64,000 nt of DNA. Source: JBFJKD01 sp041600415. GTDB lineage: Bacteria; Pseudomonadota; Gammaproteobacteria; Pseudomonadales; Porticoccaceae. The translations under genes were made by a program, and so were the position numbers. Location: NCBI GenBank assembly GCA_041600415.1, contig JBFIKF010000004.1, positions 62,001 through 126,000 on the forward strand. Reading direction: 5' to 3'. Position 1 is the stretch's first letter; every line of letters starts with the position of its first letter. Below are positions 34,921 through 43,447 of this stretch, one piece after another. Below the pieces are notes generated by a model, which saw only the letters and a list, made by a program, of their open reading frames with translations, had not been told where the DNA came from and searched no databases.

Positions 34921-35633
34921 ATAACACCCGCTTTTCTTAGGTAGTCCTTTGCTGGATGTGATCCCGTTCTGCTTCCACTGCCTTTTTTCGAATTCGGGGG
35001 TTCAGTGCCGGTAAAGTTGCCTACATAACTCCATGTGTGATTGCTTACCTCTATAACATAGATGTCGCAACTCTTCTGATAACCGGAAGCGCCATCTGAA
35101 TATGACCCAACTACTTCGTCAGAGCACTTAAAACCCACAACCGATGAGACGTCTGCAGCCGATTTCGGTTTGTAACCGTCCTTCAACTGAAAATACATAC
35201 GGTCGACAGCTCTTGTTTTAAGATCAACAGGTAGAACACCTGGGGCAAGACGCGGAATACTGTTCGAGTCAGTACCTCTCGTTAGGTAATAAGCCATTTT
35301 TCCATGGAATGAATCAATCACTCGGTCTTCCATGGTGTCCTGGTAATAGAAATAACCTGCAACACCCCCCACCAGATAAAGTTGCCAAGGAATAGCCAGC
35401 AGTAATTTCGTAATTCCCGAAAACAAACCACTAGAAGCAGGTTTAACCGATTTGCTGCCAGACGCATTGCCTTCACCAGGCAACTGTCTCGAATCGGGTT
35501 CACGGTTTTTCCCTGTACTTACTCGAGTGGGAGATGCTGCGCGATTTTCATGCTGCTTAGAGGAGACGGACTCTACATCCGACGTCAGGTCGGAAAGCCC
35601 GGTAAATCCACGTTTGTTGTCTTTATCATCCAT
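34917..35633 (-). CDS. single-pass membrane protein sharing an N-terminal motif with the repeat protein
   Basis: A 238-residue protein. Its start KDNKRGFTGLSDLTSDV (residues 4-20) closely matches the start of the downstream repeat protein (KDKKGFSGLSDLASEV), although the rest differs. Residues 20-70 are a low-complexity linker; one membrane helix lies at about 74-96. The outer part (97-238) has two cysteines (FKCSDEV, KSCDIYV) probably bonded, and an ending rich in Lys/Ser/Gly. No known family is recognised. It lies 6 bases after the J-like protein gene, within the operon. Confidence 0.68.
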   Translation of the reverse strand: MDDKDNKRGFTGLSDLTSDVESVSSKQHENRAASPTRVSTGKNREPDSRQLPGEGNASGSKSVKPASSGLFSGITKLLLAIPWQLYLVGGVAGYFYYQDTMEDRVIDSFHGKMAYYLTRGTDSNSIPRLAPGVLPVDLKTRAVDRMYFQLKDGYKPKSAADVSSVVGFKCSDEVVGSYSDGASGYQKSCDIYVIEVSNHTWSYVGNFTGTEPPNSKKGSGSRTGSHPAKDYLRKAGVM

Positions 35634-35639
35634 AGATCC

Positions 35640-37286
35640 TTATCCCCCCAAAAGACTGCTCAGCCTATCTCCACCCCGTTTCCAGAACATACGGATAGCG
35701 GCCTCTAGAACGTGGATGTTATCTTCGTCCTGATACGAGAAAGCGGCGGCCAGTTTTTTGTCTTCCTTTTTTCCGATACAGAAAGCGCCGGCGCCATTCC
35801 AGATCACTAGCTCACCCCAGCGGCAAAAGACCCTTTCGTTACTGCCAAAGAGTTTCTTGCGTTCCAATTCCATTCCTAGGTCACTCATAACAGTTGAACC
35901 AAACCGGTATTGTTTGCCATCACGCAGACCTTCCAGGTACTCCGTCAACAAACGAACCCCAACCGCCTTCCACAATCGTTCGATAAAGCTGGAATAGATT
36001 GCCTCCTTCTTCAGCTCGATGGAGGCATAATTGGAACCGTTGCCAAAAACAATGCTGTAAGTTGTTCCGGTTGGAATGCCGTTGACCGAATGCCGGGTTC
36101 CGCCCCAACGAACCCGCGTAATTGAGTCAAGATCCCAGCGGCGCCCTTTCCACTCGATACCTTCGGGGGAAATCCGAAGCTTGTCTTTAAAGACGGCGCC
36201 TATATCGACCTCATACGTTATTTCTCTTCGCCATTCCTCTGCGCTGTTCTTTGCATCCTCAATCAAACGATCGCGTTGTTCTGCAATCCCATCAAGTGCA
36301 TCCGCATCCTCAGCAGTACGTTCGGCAACTTCAACTACCTCAGCGAAAACTTCCTGCAGCATATTCGTAAGTTGCTGCGAGAAATCGAGCATGCCGTGTT
36401 CGTTGAACATATGAATCGCCAGGTCACGCACCGTGCCAGCAACACGGTGGCTTGCATCGTGAGCAAGCCCTCGACTCATAGTACTGACCTGTATTGGCTG
36501 GGCGACGGTATCCCAATTTTTCACAATCTGGATTAACTGGTTCACCATGGGTGCCATTATCGAATCGGACTGTTCTGCATCCACCGCAGCCCACAGTCGC
36601 TCGACTAAGGCTTTTATATTGCCTTCCTCCTTATCAAGGAATCCCTGAGCTTCTACTTCATACGAATCAACAAGGTCATCTATCAGAATCGGCCCATGCT
36701 TCTCCCCGTCATTAGTTGCAGACTCAACGGCAACGGTAACGGCCCTCACGAGTTCCTTTGGCGAAAGGTTATCGAGGGCCGACTTGATGACCTGGCGATA
36801 GTGCCTTCGCCGTTCCTGGATTGCCGCTTCGACGGCCGAGAGGTCTGATACTTCTGGAAAACCGGAAACAACCCGTTCTTCGTTTATGATCACGCTCAGC
36901 TCTTCGGGGTCGATGTCCTCGAACGCCCATGAAATTTCGAGAATCCATTCTGCTATGTCATCGGCATTGTGGTCGGGCAAAAGAGCGAGGCCTGCCGCAA
37001 GCAGGTTCGCCCGAGCAATTGACGACAGCTTATCGACAGCGAGCAGATCCATTGGCGTGGATTCGAGGAGCGACAACACCTCTCCGGCCCTTTTTGGCCC
37101 GATGCCTGGCAGCCATGCGACTTCAGCAGAGAGCCTCTTCCGCGGGTTGGTCAACTCCGAGCGAGCTTCCATAACCCCACTTGAATCATGAAGCAGGCTA
37201 CGTTCATCGGCCAGTTCCATGATCCGCCGACGGTTGTCGCGAGGGCTGGCAGTCAAAATATGAAAAGGATTTTGTAATAGGTCCAT
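35640..37286 (-). CDS. J-like N-terminus plus PH-like region, probable cochaperone
   Basis: A 548-residue soluble protein. The first 55 residues (NPFHILTASPRDNRRRIMEL... EARSELTNPRKRLSAEVAW) resemble a shrunken J-domain: a short first helix, HD in place of HPD, and the EAxxxLxNPxKR pattern of J-domain helix III. The middle is helical. Residues about 355-430 (IGAVFKDKLRISPEGIEWKGRRWDL... TRVRWGG) look like a bacterial PH-like fold. The gene is 12 bases after the AAA+ gene and near an Hsp70 gene, so a cochaperone role is plausible. The missing HPD means it may dock without stimulating ATP hydrolysis in the usual way. Confidence 0.6.
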   Translation of the reverse strand: MDLLQNPFHILTASPRDNRRRIMELADERSLLHDSSGVMEARSELTNPRKRLSAEVAWLPGIGPKRAGEVLSLLESTPMDLLAVDKLSSIARANLLAAGLALLPDHNADDIAEWILEISWAFEDIDPEELSVIINEERVVSGFPEVSDLSAVEAAIQERRRHYRQVIKSALDNLSPKELVRAVTVAVESATNDGEKHGPILIDDLVDSYEVEAQGFLDKEEGNIKALVERLWAAVDAEQSDSIMAPMVNQLIQIVKNWDTVAQPIQVSTMSRGLAHDASHRVAGTVRDLAIHMFNEHGMLDFSQQLTNMLQEVFAEVVEVAERTAEDADALDGIAEQRDRLIEDAKNSAEEWRREITYEVDIGAVFKDKLRISPEGIEWKGRRWDLDSITRVRWGGTRHSVNGIPTGTTYSIVFGNGSNYASIELKKEAIYSSFIERLWKAVGVRLLTEYLEGLRDGKQYRFGSTVMSDLGMELERKKLFGSNERVFCRWGELVIWNGAGAFCIGKKEDKKLAAAFSYQDEDNIHVLEAAIRMFWKRGGDRLSSLLGG

Positions 37287-37298
37287 GCTCCCCTCCAG

Positions 37299-38768
37299 TT
37301 ACTCGTCGTCCCAGACGAACCCGATGCGCCTGCTTTTCTTTTCCGTATCTTTAGGCAGACTGTTCAATGCGGCATCGATACTTTCCTGATCGAGCTGCGT
37401 CTTCCCGGACTTGGCAGCGAGCCGTGCGGCCTCACGTATAACAAAAGCCGAATCGGAGAGAGCCTTACCCGTGAGTGCATCGAGAATCTTGTCCAGGTTA
37501 AGGTCATCAGATGTCGGCAGCTTGCTCAATAGTGAGTCGACCAGAGACGACACCTCTTCCCTCGACGGCATACCGACTTCTATGATGTGGTCGAACCGCC
37601 CACGGCGCAGAATGGCCGGATCGATCATTTCGATCATATTTGTCATGGCGATTATCAGCACCTTGTTCTTAATGGCTTCGGGAATGCGTCGAAGGAACTC
37701 GGCAACCTCTTCGACATGATGCAATCCTGATGAGCTGCCAGACTTCCTATCTGTGAGAAACGACTCCATCTCATCGATGACGACCACGGACGGAGCGCCA
37801 TCAATCGCCGTATCGAAAACCTGCGAAATCTTCTTACTGGTTTCGTGAATATAGGGGCTGCCAACGCTGTTGGAATCAATCGAGTAGCTAGGCCAATCGA
37901 TAAATTCGACAAGCCGTTCCACGGCGAAGGTCTTGCCACAACCCGGCGGCCCATGCAGGACAATAGCCGAAGGGAAATCAATACCCAGAGCCTGATATTT
38001 CTCGGCATTGAAGATGATGTCGATGACGTGTTCGTTGAAAAACTCCTCAAGCTGTGGTCGCCCCGGAAGTTGGAATACCTTGGCCTCGGCCGCGCTCCCA
38101 GGCGATTGCGGCTGTTCAGGTTCAACAGCCTCCTTCGCAATGGCGGTCTTTGCATCGCTCCTGGATTGAGAAGCGGGCTTGCGTTTAGCCAGTAGCCCAG
38201 CGTCTGCAGGTACAACGAACCCGGCGGCATTTATGATTTCCGCCAGATCACCAGCGGGCATCCAGCCGGTCAGCTTGGTCAACCGTCTGAAAGATTCTGT
38301 TGATATGACGACCCCACCGGTAATCCAGGTGCCCAAGACCACCTCATCATCGACGTGGGGTGTCAGCGTCCAGCCCGGGAGCAATCTGGAGTACTGCTCC
38401 ACATAAACGGAATCATGGAAAGAGGCGTCCTCTGACAGTTTCCGGGACTCTTTGAGCGCGAACGCAAAAGCCATTGCATCGACCTTGCTTTCCGGTGATT
38501 TCCCATTCTCAACCGGCGTCAATGCGTACTTCTTATGGCTGCTCATGCTCCGGAATGATTCACCCCCAAACGCGACATCTTCGAACAGGGATTCATCGAG
38601 AAAACCGAATTCATTCCACTTCTGCGCCAGCTCTGGACGCGTGAGCAGGATATTGTTCGAGCCATTGGTATCGAAAATCTGCCACTCGTCTCCTGAATAG
38701 AGGAGCGACCGGACTTTCGATCCGTCCGGCAATTCATATCCTTTAGGTAGCCATAAGTCCTTCGCCAT
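37299..38768 (-). CDS. AAA+ ATPase (FtsH/Cdc48-like module) of the chaperone operon
   Basis: A 489-residue protein with an unrecognised N-terminal 230 residues and a classical AAA+ module at the C-terminus. Walker A is HGPPGCGKT (272-280), Walker B VVVIDEMES (about 328-336), sensor-1 IIAMTNM, and the arginine-finger region ILRRGRFDH. The lid is helical. Such AAA+ domains act as hexameric unfoldases or remodelers. No protease domain is present. It begins 3 bases after the Hsp70 gene and is followed by the J-like gene, so all are likely made together. Confidence 0.85.
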   Translation of the reverse strand: MAKDLWLPKGYELPDGSKVRSLLYSGDEWQIFDTNGSNNILLTRPELAQKWNEFGFLDESLFEDVAFGGESFRSMSSHKKYALTPVENGKSPESKVDAMAFAFALKESRKLSEDASFHDSVYVEQYSRLLPGWTLTPHVDDEVVLGTWITGGVVISTESFRRLTKLTGWMPAGDLAEIINAAGFVVPADAGLLAKRKPASQSRSDAKTAIAKEAVEPEQPQSPGSAAEAKVFQLPGRPQLEEFFNEHVIDIIFNAEKYQALGIDFPSAIVLHGPPGCGKTFAVERLVEFIDWPSYSIDSNSVGSPYIHETSKKISQVFDTAIDGAPSVVVIDEMESFLTDRKSGSSSGLHHVEEVAEFLRRIPEAIKNKVLIIAMTNMIEMIDPAILRRGRFDHIIEVGMPSREEVSSLVDSLLSKLPTSDDLNLDKILDALTGKALSDSAFVIREAARLAAKSGKTQLDQESIDAALNSLPKDTEKKSRRIGFVWDDE

Positions 38769-38771
38769 GAA

Positions 38772-41267
38772 TCATCCCCTGATAATGTTGGCTACATCGA
38801 ACATTTCGTTGTCTGGACCGCCACCGATCTGAATCATCGAAAGCTGGGCAACCACGGCACGAAGTTTTTCAATTTCATCGGAGCGCATGAGTTGCGTGCC
38901 GATCTGGGCGAGTTCCTCGAAACGATGCTTGTCCGCAAACAGATGGGGCGAGCTGACCATCCACTTGAACCGCTCGACCACAAACCAGTCTTGTCGCCAA
39001 AGGATCTCGAAGTTTTTGCCTTTCAGTTCATCAAGGTGGTGCTCGAAATCCTTATCATTTCGGTCGATTGAGCGTTGAGCCGTCTTCGCCAGGTTATCGA
39101 AGCCCGACGCCTCTGACGGACGGGCATGCTCCCGAATATGCTCGTCGAAGAAGGACACCACATAGTCGAGGTCAATCTGGCGAATTTCCTTGAGGTGCTC
39201 CTTTCTTACCTGAGCAAGGAGCCGCCGCGCCTCAAGCACCTTCTCCATGGCCTCCTGGGACTTCTCGGTCTCCGCTTCCTCTGGATCGAGGGTGACAGCG
39301 GATTCAAGCTTCTGACGTGCTTGATCGAGTTTCGGGTTGTCCACCACGTCATTGATCTCGTCGATTCGGTTTAGAGTCCTCTCACCCTCCTCGACTACCA
39401 TGGTGGCGGCTGCTGTGTAGTCGAGCTGCCCCTCCTGGCGGGAGTAGAAGTTCTTCCCGGAATGGAAGGTCCCGCCGATGCAGGGCACGGATACTTCGAT
39501 GATGATGTTGCCGGAATCCAGAATCTCGTATTCGCATTCCAGATCGGCGCCGGCCGGAATTACGCCGTCGTCGAAATCGGATCCGGAAATCTTCAAGACG
39601 CCGACGGGGCGGTTATCGGTAATGGGGTCTTCGATTTCACCTTCCCAAAGAGCAAAGTTTAAAGAACCGGTTGACCCGGCCTTGAGCGACTCAGCCGCCT
39701 TGAAGGTCTTACTCCCCTTCTTAGGTAACGAATCACCCGATTTCACCAAATATTCCAGCACCTGCGGTCCGCCAACCTTATCCAGAACGGCGATAGCGAT
39801 TGAGTGTGAGGCCGGGATGGCATCGACCGTAGCAGCAGTTCGGGTTATGACAATGCTGTCCTGTTCCAGAGCAATGGGGCCACCCACGGAATCGAACACG
39901 AACACTTTGAAGATATTTTCGCCGGTTTTTGTCAGACTGACGTCGAGGGTTGCGCCGTGCTTGAGAGGCATGCGGCCGGAGGTCCAGCCAGTGTCGACGC
40001 TATCGACCTGGAATTCTGAGCCGGACGCAGCCTCACCCGCCAATTGAACTGCGATCTTGGCCTTAACATCCGGGGTGCGGGCAATGTAATTGAAAGACAG
40101 TTCCAGTCCGCCTCCAGAAGAAATCTGCCCACGAGTGTTCTTGCGAGAGCGGTTCTGGGAACTCCAGTCAATCGACTCCGCAAACAGGCTCGCCCCTTCG
40201 GCCACGGCGGTCATGGGATTTACATCGGTGTTCCCCGGAATCCCCAGCTCGAAAGCAACCTTGTCGCGCAGCATCTTGTAGTTGGTCGGGCCACCAACGA
40301 AAACGATGCGTTCCAGGTCGTGCGGGGAAAGACCGGCCTTATTGAGTGTCTCTCGTGCCGACTCGATTGACTCACCGACGCGCGCGGCAATCAGCTTGTC
40401 GTAGGTATCACGCTGCAAGGGAATGTCGAGATAAATTTCGTTGTCTTTGAGATCCCGTACCCGGGCCTCGGTTTCCGACAGGCTGATAACCGTATCCTCG
40501 CGCGCCGAAAGTTCAATCTTGGCGCGTTCAGTGGCCCAGATAGCCAGCCGCATGAGCGACTTGAAACCAGGATTCACTGAAAAGTCTTCTGGAAGGTCGA
40601 AGTTTTCCAGCAGCCAGGGACGTACAACATTATCGACGAGCACACGGTCGAAATCCCGGCCACCACACATGGCGATACCGCCGTGGGCGAGGAGATTAAC
40701 TCGTCCACCAAGGCTTTCGGCAATGGCGATATCCAGTGTGCCACCACCCAGGTCGTAGATCAGGAACATACCGTCGGTATTGCGGGCACGCATAACGCTC
40801 ATGACCGCAGCGACCGGTTCCTGCATCAGCGCAACCTTGCCGAGACCGGCCATGCTGGCAGCCTGCATGGTGGCATCCTTCTGCATCTGGTTGAACGCCG
40901 CAGGGACAGTTATGACGGTTCCGGTATCTGGATCGTTTCTGATTTCCTCAGGTAGGTAACCGAACAGAACTTTTAGAATTTCCGCTGAGCACTCTTCCGG
41001 AGTCATCGTAATATCGACAGCTGGAAGATTGATTGGCGTACTTGTACCCATCAACCGCTTGAAAAGCATCGCAGAGTTGTCCGGGCTTTGCGGTGCCATG
41101 TTGTATGCGTTAAAACCAATCTGCTTGTTACCGCGCCTGTCGATATAGATCGCCGAGGGAGTAACGTCGTTCTGTTGAGGGCTCTTCCACACCCGCGTAT
41201 CGGAACCGTCATAGGAACAAATCGCGCTGTTTGTTGTACCCAGGTCTATGCCAACGAAATTTTTCAT
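38772..41267 (-). CDS. divergent Hsp70 (DnaK-like) chaperone
   Basis: An 831-residue Hsp70, long for the family (about 640). The ATPase domain (1-368) has IDLGTTNSAICSYDG, IYDLGGGTLDIAIAE and FVGGPTNYKMLRDKV, all three nucleotide contacts. Instead of passing directly into the substrate domain, it has an extra beta-rich insert at about 385-485, then a substrate-binding-like part at about 485-610 (LPKKGSKTFKAAESLKAGS) and a long helical end to 831 without the EEVD-like tail. The start ATG overlaps the stop of the GrpE-like gene by 4 bases. The chromosomal dnaK is not in this window; this one is probably dedicated to partners encoded next to it. Confidence 0.87.
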   Translation of the reverse strand: MKNFVGIDLGTTNSAICSYDGSDTRVWKSPQQNDVTPSAIYIDRRGNKQIGFNAYNMAPQSPDNSAMLFKRLMGTSTPINLPAVDITMTPEECSAEILKVLFGYLPEEIRNDPDTGTVITVPAAFNQMQKDATMQAASMAGLGKVALMQEPVAAVMSVMRARNTDGMFLIYDLGGGTLDIAIAESLGGRVNLLAHGGIAMCGGRDFDRVLVDNVVRPWLLENFDLPEDFSVNPGFKSLMRLAIWATERAKIELSAREDTVISLSETEARVRDLKDNEIYLDIPLQRDTYDKLIAARVGESIESARETLNKAGLSPHDLERIVFVGGPTNYKMLRDKVAFELGIPGNTDVNPMTAVAEGASLFAESIDWSSQNRSRKNTRGQISSGGGLELSFNYIARTPDVKAKIAVQLAGEAASGSEFQVDSVDTGWTSGRMPLKHGATLDVSLTKTGENIFKVFVFDSVGGPIALEQDSIVITRTAATVDAIPASHSIAIAVLDKVGGPQVLEYLVKSGDSLPKKGSKTFKAAESLKAGSTGSLNFALWEGEIEDPITDNRPVGVLKISGSDFDDGVIPAGADLECEYEILDSGNIIIEVSVPCIGGTFHSGKNFYSRQEGQLDYTAAATMVVEEGERTLNRIDEINDVVDNPKLDQARQKLESAVTLDPEEAETEKSQEAMEKVLEARRLLAQVRKEHLKEIRQIDLDYVVSFFDEHIREHARPSEASGFDNLAKTAQRSIDRNDKDFEHHLDELKGKNFEILWRQDWFVVERFKWMVSSPHLFADKHRFEELAQIGTQLMRSDEIEKLRAVVAQLSMIQIGGGPDNEMFDVANIIRG

Positions 41268-41644
41268 AGTTCCACCTTCCTCAAAGTGACAGTTCCTGTC
41301 TTAACCAAACCTTCTTTCCCCATGATGATCGGCTCGAGCATCTGATCGACCATCAAAGAATCCTGCGCATCGAACTCGTCAATATTCAGCGGGGTGGCGG
41401 CCATTCCAGGATCGAAGGCATGACCCTCGACATCGACGATCCTTAAATCCGCTTGTTCCAGGGCCTCTTCGACCTTTTTGATGAACCAACGGAACTGGCT
41501 CTTGTACCGATTCTGTTCCCCGGCATCGAGTTTCAACAGCAGACGATCAAACACCCGACCGAAGCGCCAGGACTCCACTGCCATACTGATCACTACATCC
41601 CGCATGGCCTCGGGGGTCACTGTGGTTTGTTCAGAGTCCGCCAT
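41264..41644 (-). CDS. GrpE-like nucleotide-exchange factor of the Hsp70 operon
   Basis: A 126-residue protein. Its C-terminal half (IVDVEGHAFDPGMAATPLNI... VKTGTVTLRKVEL) follows the pattern of the GrpE beta domain (EGxxFDPxxHEAL... VLRPAKVVV). The N-terminal half is helical (FDRLLLKLDAGEQNRYKSQF), shorter than the long coiled coil of normal GrpE. GrpE exchanges ADP for ATP on Hsp70. It is the first gene of the operon and overlaps the Hsp70 gene by 4 bases, which strongly suggests a functional pair. It could in principle be another small Hsp70 partner. Confidence 0.6.
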   Translation of the reverse strand: MADSEQTTVTPEAMRDVVISMAVESWRFGRVFDRLLLKLDAGEQNRYKSQFRWFIKKVEEALEQADLRIVDVEGHAFDPGMAATPLNIDEFDAQDSLMVDQMLEPIIMGKEGLVKTGTVTLRKVEL

Positions 41645-41683
41645 ACTTTTCTCCCTTTTTTATTCTGAAAACATTCTGTGCCG

Positions 41684-42727
41684 TCATTTCATCACTGCTC
41701 CGAATTCTTCGTCGATCTCAAACAAATCAGGCGTAGAGCGATGAACGCCAATGCCGTGTTCCATCAGAAGTATCACGAGCTGTTCCCCATTCATCAGGGC
41801 AATAGGAGTCTTGTCTGCTTGAGCAGCTTCCTTGGCGGCTCCTGAACTGAAATCGCTGGTGGTGATGATCAGGCCTTGCTCGTGTGCCCCCAGGCTGCCG
41901 CGCACCTGCTGCACGACCGGAGCCTGGATATTGTTTTTGAGCTTCCATTTCTTGACCTGGACGGCCATCTTGATGCGGACCACATCACCGACTACCAAGG
42001 TGCCACGGACATCGATACCGCCGTCTCCACTGAGCTTGGTCACCTCGACCATCTCGAAACCCATCTCCGCCAGCAACTGCGAGATCAGTTCCTCGAACTC
42101 GCCGGGCTTCATAGCCAGCAGGCGGGCACGCAGAGCCTTTCGGACCTGCTGGTTGTGCTGCTCAATTTGAAACGCCAAACCGCGCCCCATCCATTGACTC
42201 AAGCCCACATAGCCACGGCCGTGTTGAACAAACCGAGGACGGTCGCCACGTTTTTGCTGGCGCTTGATTTCGGTGATCACCTGAGCATACATGGTGGCCT
42301 CCGGTGTCTTTCCGCTGGTAACCAGCCATCCTTTCCCAAGCGCCTTCTCAGTGATCTTCTTGTAGTGCATCGGTTTCTTGCCGCCAAACTCCTCAAGTAC
42401 CTTTTGGGCACAATCGGTGAAGGAGAAGCCCGCATTTGCAGACGGTGGCTTTGCCGTTTCCAGGACGTCCGACGGAACCACCTCAGCGGTCGTCGGTTTT
42501 GCAGAGAAATCCCGAACTGCGAATGTCTGGGGACCAACCTTTACAAAGGCCGATTTGTCCCCTTTTTTCTTGATGTCTGAGTAGAGCCGGGCGCTAACGG
42601 TGGCCTCCGGTGTCTTGCCTTCGGATTTCCAGAGACCGCCATCGATAATTCTTTTAGCGATCTCTTTTGCATGTAGTGGCTTCCCAGCGGATAGTAGAAT
42701 TTGAATGGCCGCATCTTGAACAGTCAT
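41684..42727 (-). CDS. Mrr-type restriction endonuclease with two HARE-HTH domains
   Basis: A 347-residue protein with three parts. Residues 1-73 and about 90-175 are HARE-HTH DNA-binding domains (AAIQILLSAGKPLHAKEIAK and SFTDCAQKVLEEFGGKKPMHYKKI, each with a GKTPEATxxA strand). The C-terminal catalytic part has SGDGGIDVRGTLVVG and MAVQVKKWK, the Asp and QxK of the Mrr subfamily of PD-(D/E)xK nucleases, then ITTSDFSSGAAKEA. Mrr-like enzymes cut modified DNA, and HARE-HTH is associated with sensing modified cytosines. It lies 3 bases after the YgjP-type gene. Confidence 0.87.
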   Translation of the reverse strand: MTVQDAAIQILLSAGKPLHAKEIAKRIIDGGLWKSEGKTPEATVSARLYSDIKKKGDKSAFVKVGPQTFAVRDFSAKPTTAEVVPSDVLETAKPPSANAGFSFTDCAQKVLEEFGGKKPMHYKKITEKALGKGWLVTSGKTPEATMYAQVITEIKRQQKRGDRPRFVQHGRGYVGLSQWMGRGLAFQIEQHNQQVRKALRARLLAMKPGEFEELISQLLAEMGFEMVEVTKLSGDGGIDVRGTLVVGDVVRIKMAVQVKKWKLKNNIQAPVVQQVRGSLGAHEQGLIITTSDFSSGAAKEAAQADKTPIALMNGEQLVILLMEHGIGVHRSTPDLFEIDEEFGAVMK

Positions 42728-42730
42728 GAG

Positions 42731-43447
42731 CTACTCCATCCATTCTTCTGCGGCTAATGGCAACTCATTGAGTTCAGACCTGGCTTCCCGCCATGTCGGA
42801 AAGTTCTCAGTAAGCAACGAAATAAAACGGTCACTATGAGTTGGCTCAATCAGGTGAAGCATCTCATGTACAACAACGTATTCGATCAGATCCTTGGGCT
42901 TCTTCACGAGCTCGGTGTTTAACCTGATATGCCCCGCTTTATGATTGCAACTCCCCCATTTAGTCTTCATCCGCTGGAGGAAATAGGCCGCCACCTGCAC
43001 GCCGAGCTTTGGTTCCCATTTGCTGATCAGTGAAGGAATAAACTCATGCAAGAGGGACTTATGCCATTCGTGGATAACCGACGCTCGTTTCGCATGGTCA
43101 CTGCCTGGCCGCACACTCAGCGTGATCCGTTTATGGTCGACTGTTACGGAGGGTTTGGTGTCGCGCTCGATAACCGTCAGCAGATGTCGGCGGCCCCAGA
43201 GATAATGGCTTTCGCGTTCGATGAATTCCCGTGGTGTTTCTCGAGCCTGATTGCGCAGCTTTTCCTGCTGCTCACGTATCCAGCTGAGTCTTGTAATGGC
43301 ATAGGCCCGGGCCACCTCAAGGCGCGTTTCTGTAGGGGCGGATAGCGTGACACGGCCCTCTGGCGGATGAACGGAAAGGTGGACGTTTTTAATGTCCTTT
43401 CGCGTCACCGCAATTGAAATATCACCTATGTGAATAAACTCAGTCAT
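42731..43447 (-). CDS. YgjP/SprT-like zinc metallopeptidase (DUF45)
   Basis: A 238-residue protein with the zinc site EYVVVHEMLHLIEPTHSDRF (HExxH plus the downstream His) and the preceding MKTKWGSCNHKAGHIRLNTELV, the signature of the YgjP/DUF45 group. The N-terminal part is beta-rich. These proteins are frequently next to type I restriction genes; the substrate is not known. It overlaps hsdR by 4 bases and is followed by the Mrr-type gene 3 bases later, so it is tightly coupled to the restriction module. Confidence 0.9.
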   Translation of the reverse strand: MTEFIHIGDISIAVTRKDIKNVHLSVHPPEGRVTLSAPTETRLEVARAYAITRLSWIREQQEKLRNQARETPREFIERESHYLWGRRHLLTVIERDTKPSVTVDHKRITLSVRPGSDHAKRASVIHEWHKSLLHEFIPSLISKWEPKLGVQVAAYFLQRMKTKWGSCNHKAGHIRLNTELVKKPKDLIEYVVVHEMLHLIEPTHSDRFISLLTENFPTWREARSELNELPLAAEEWME

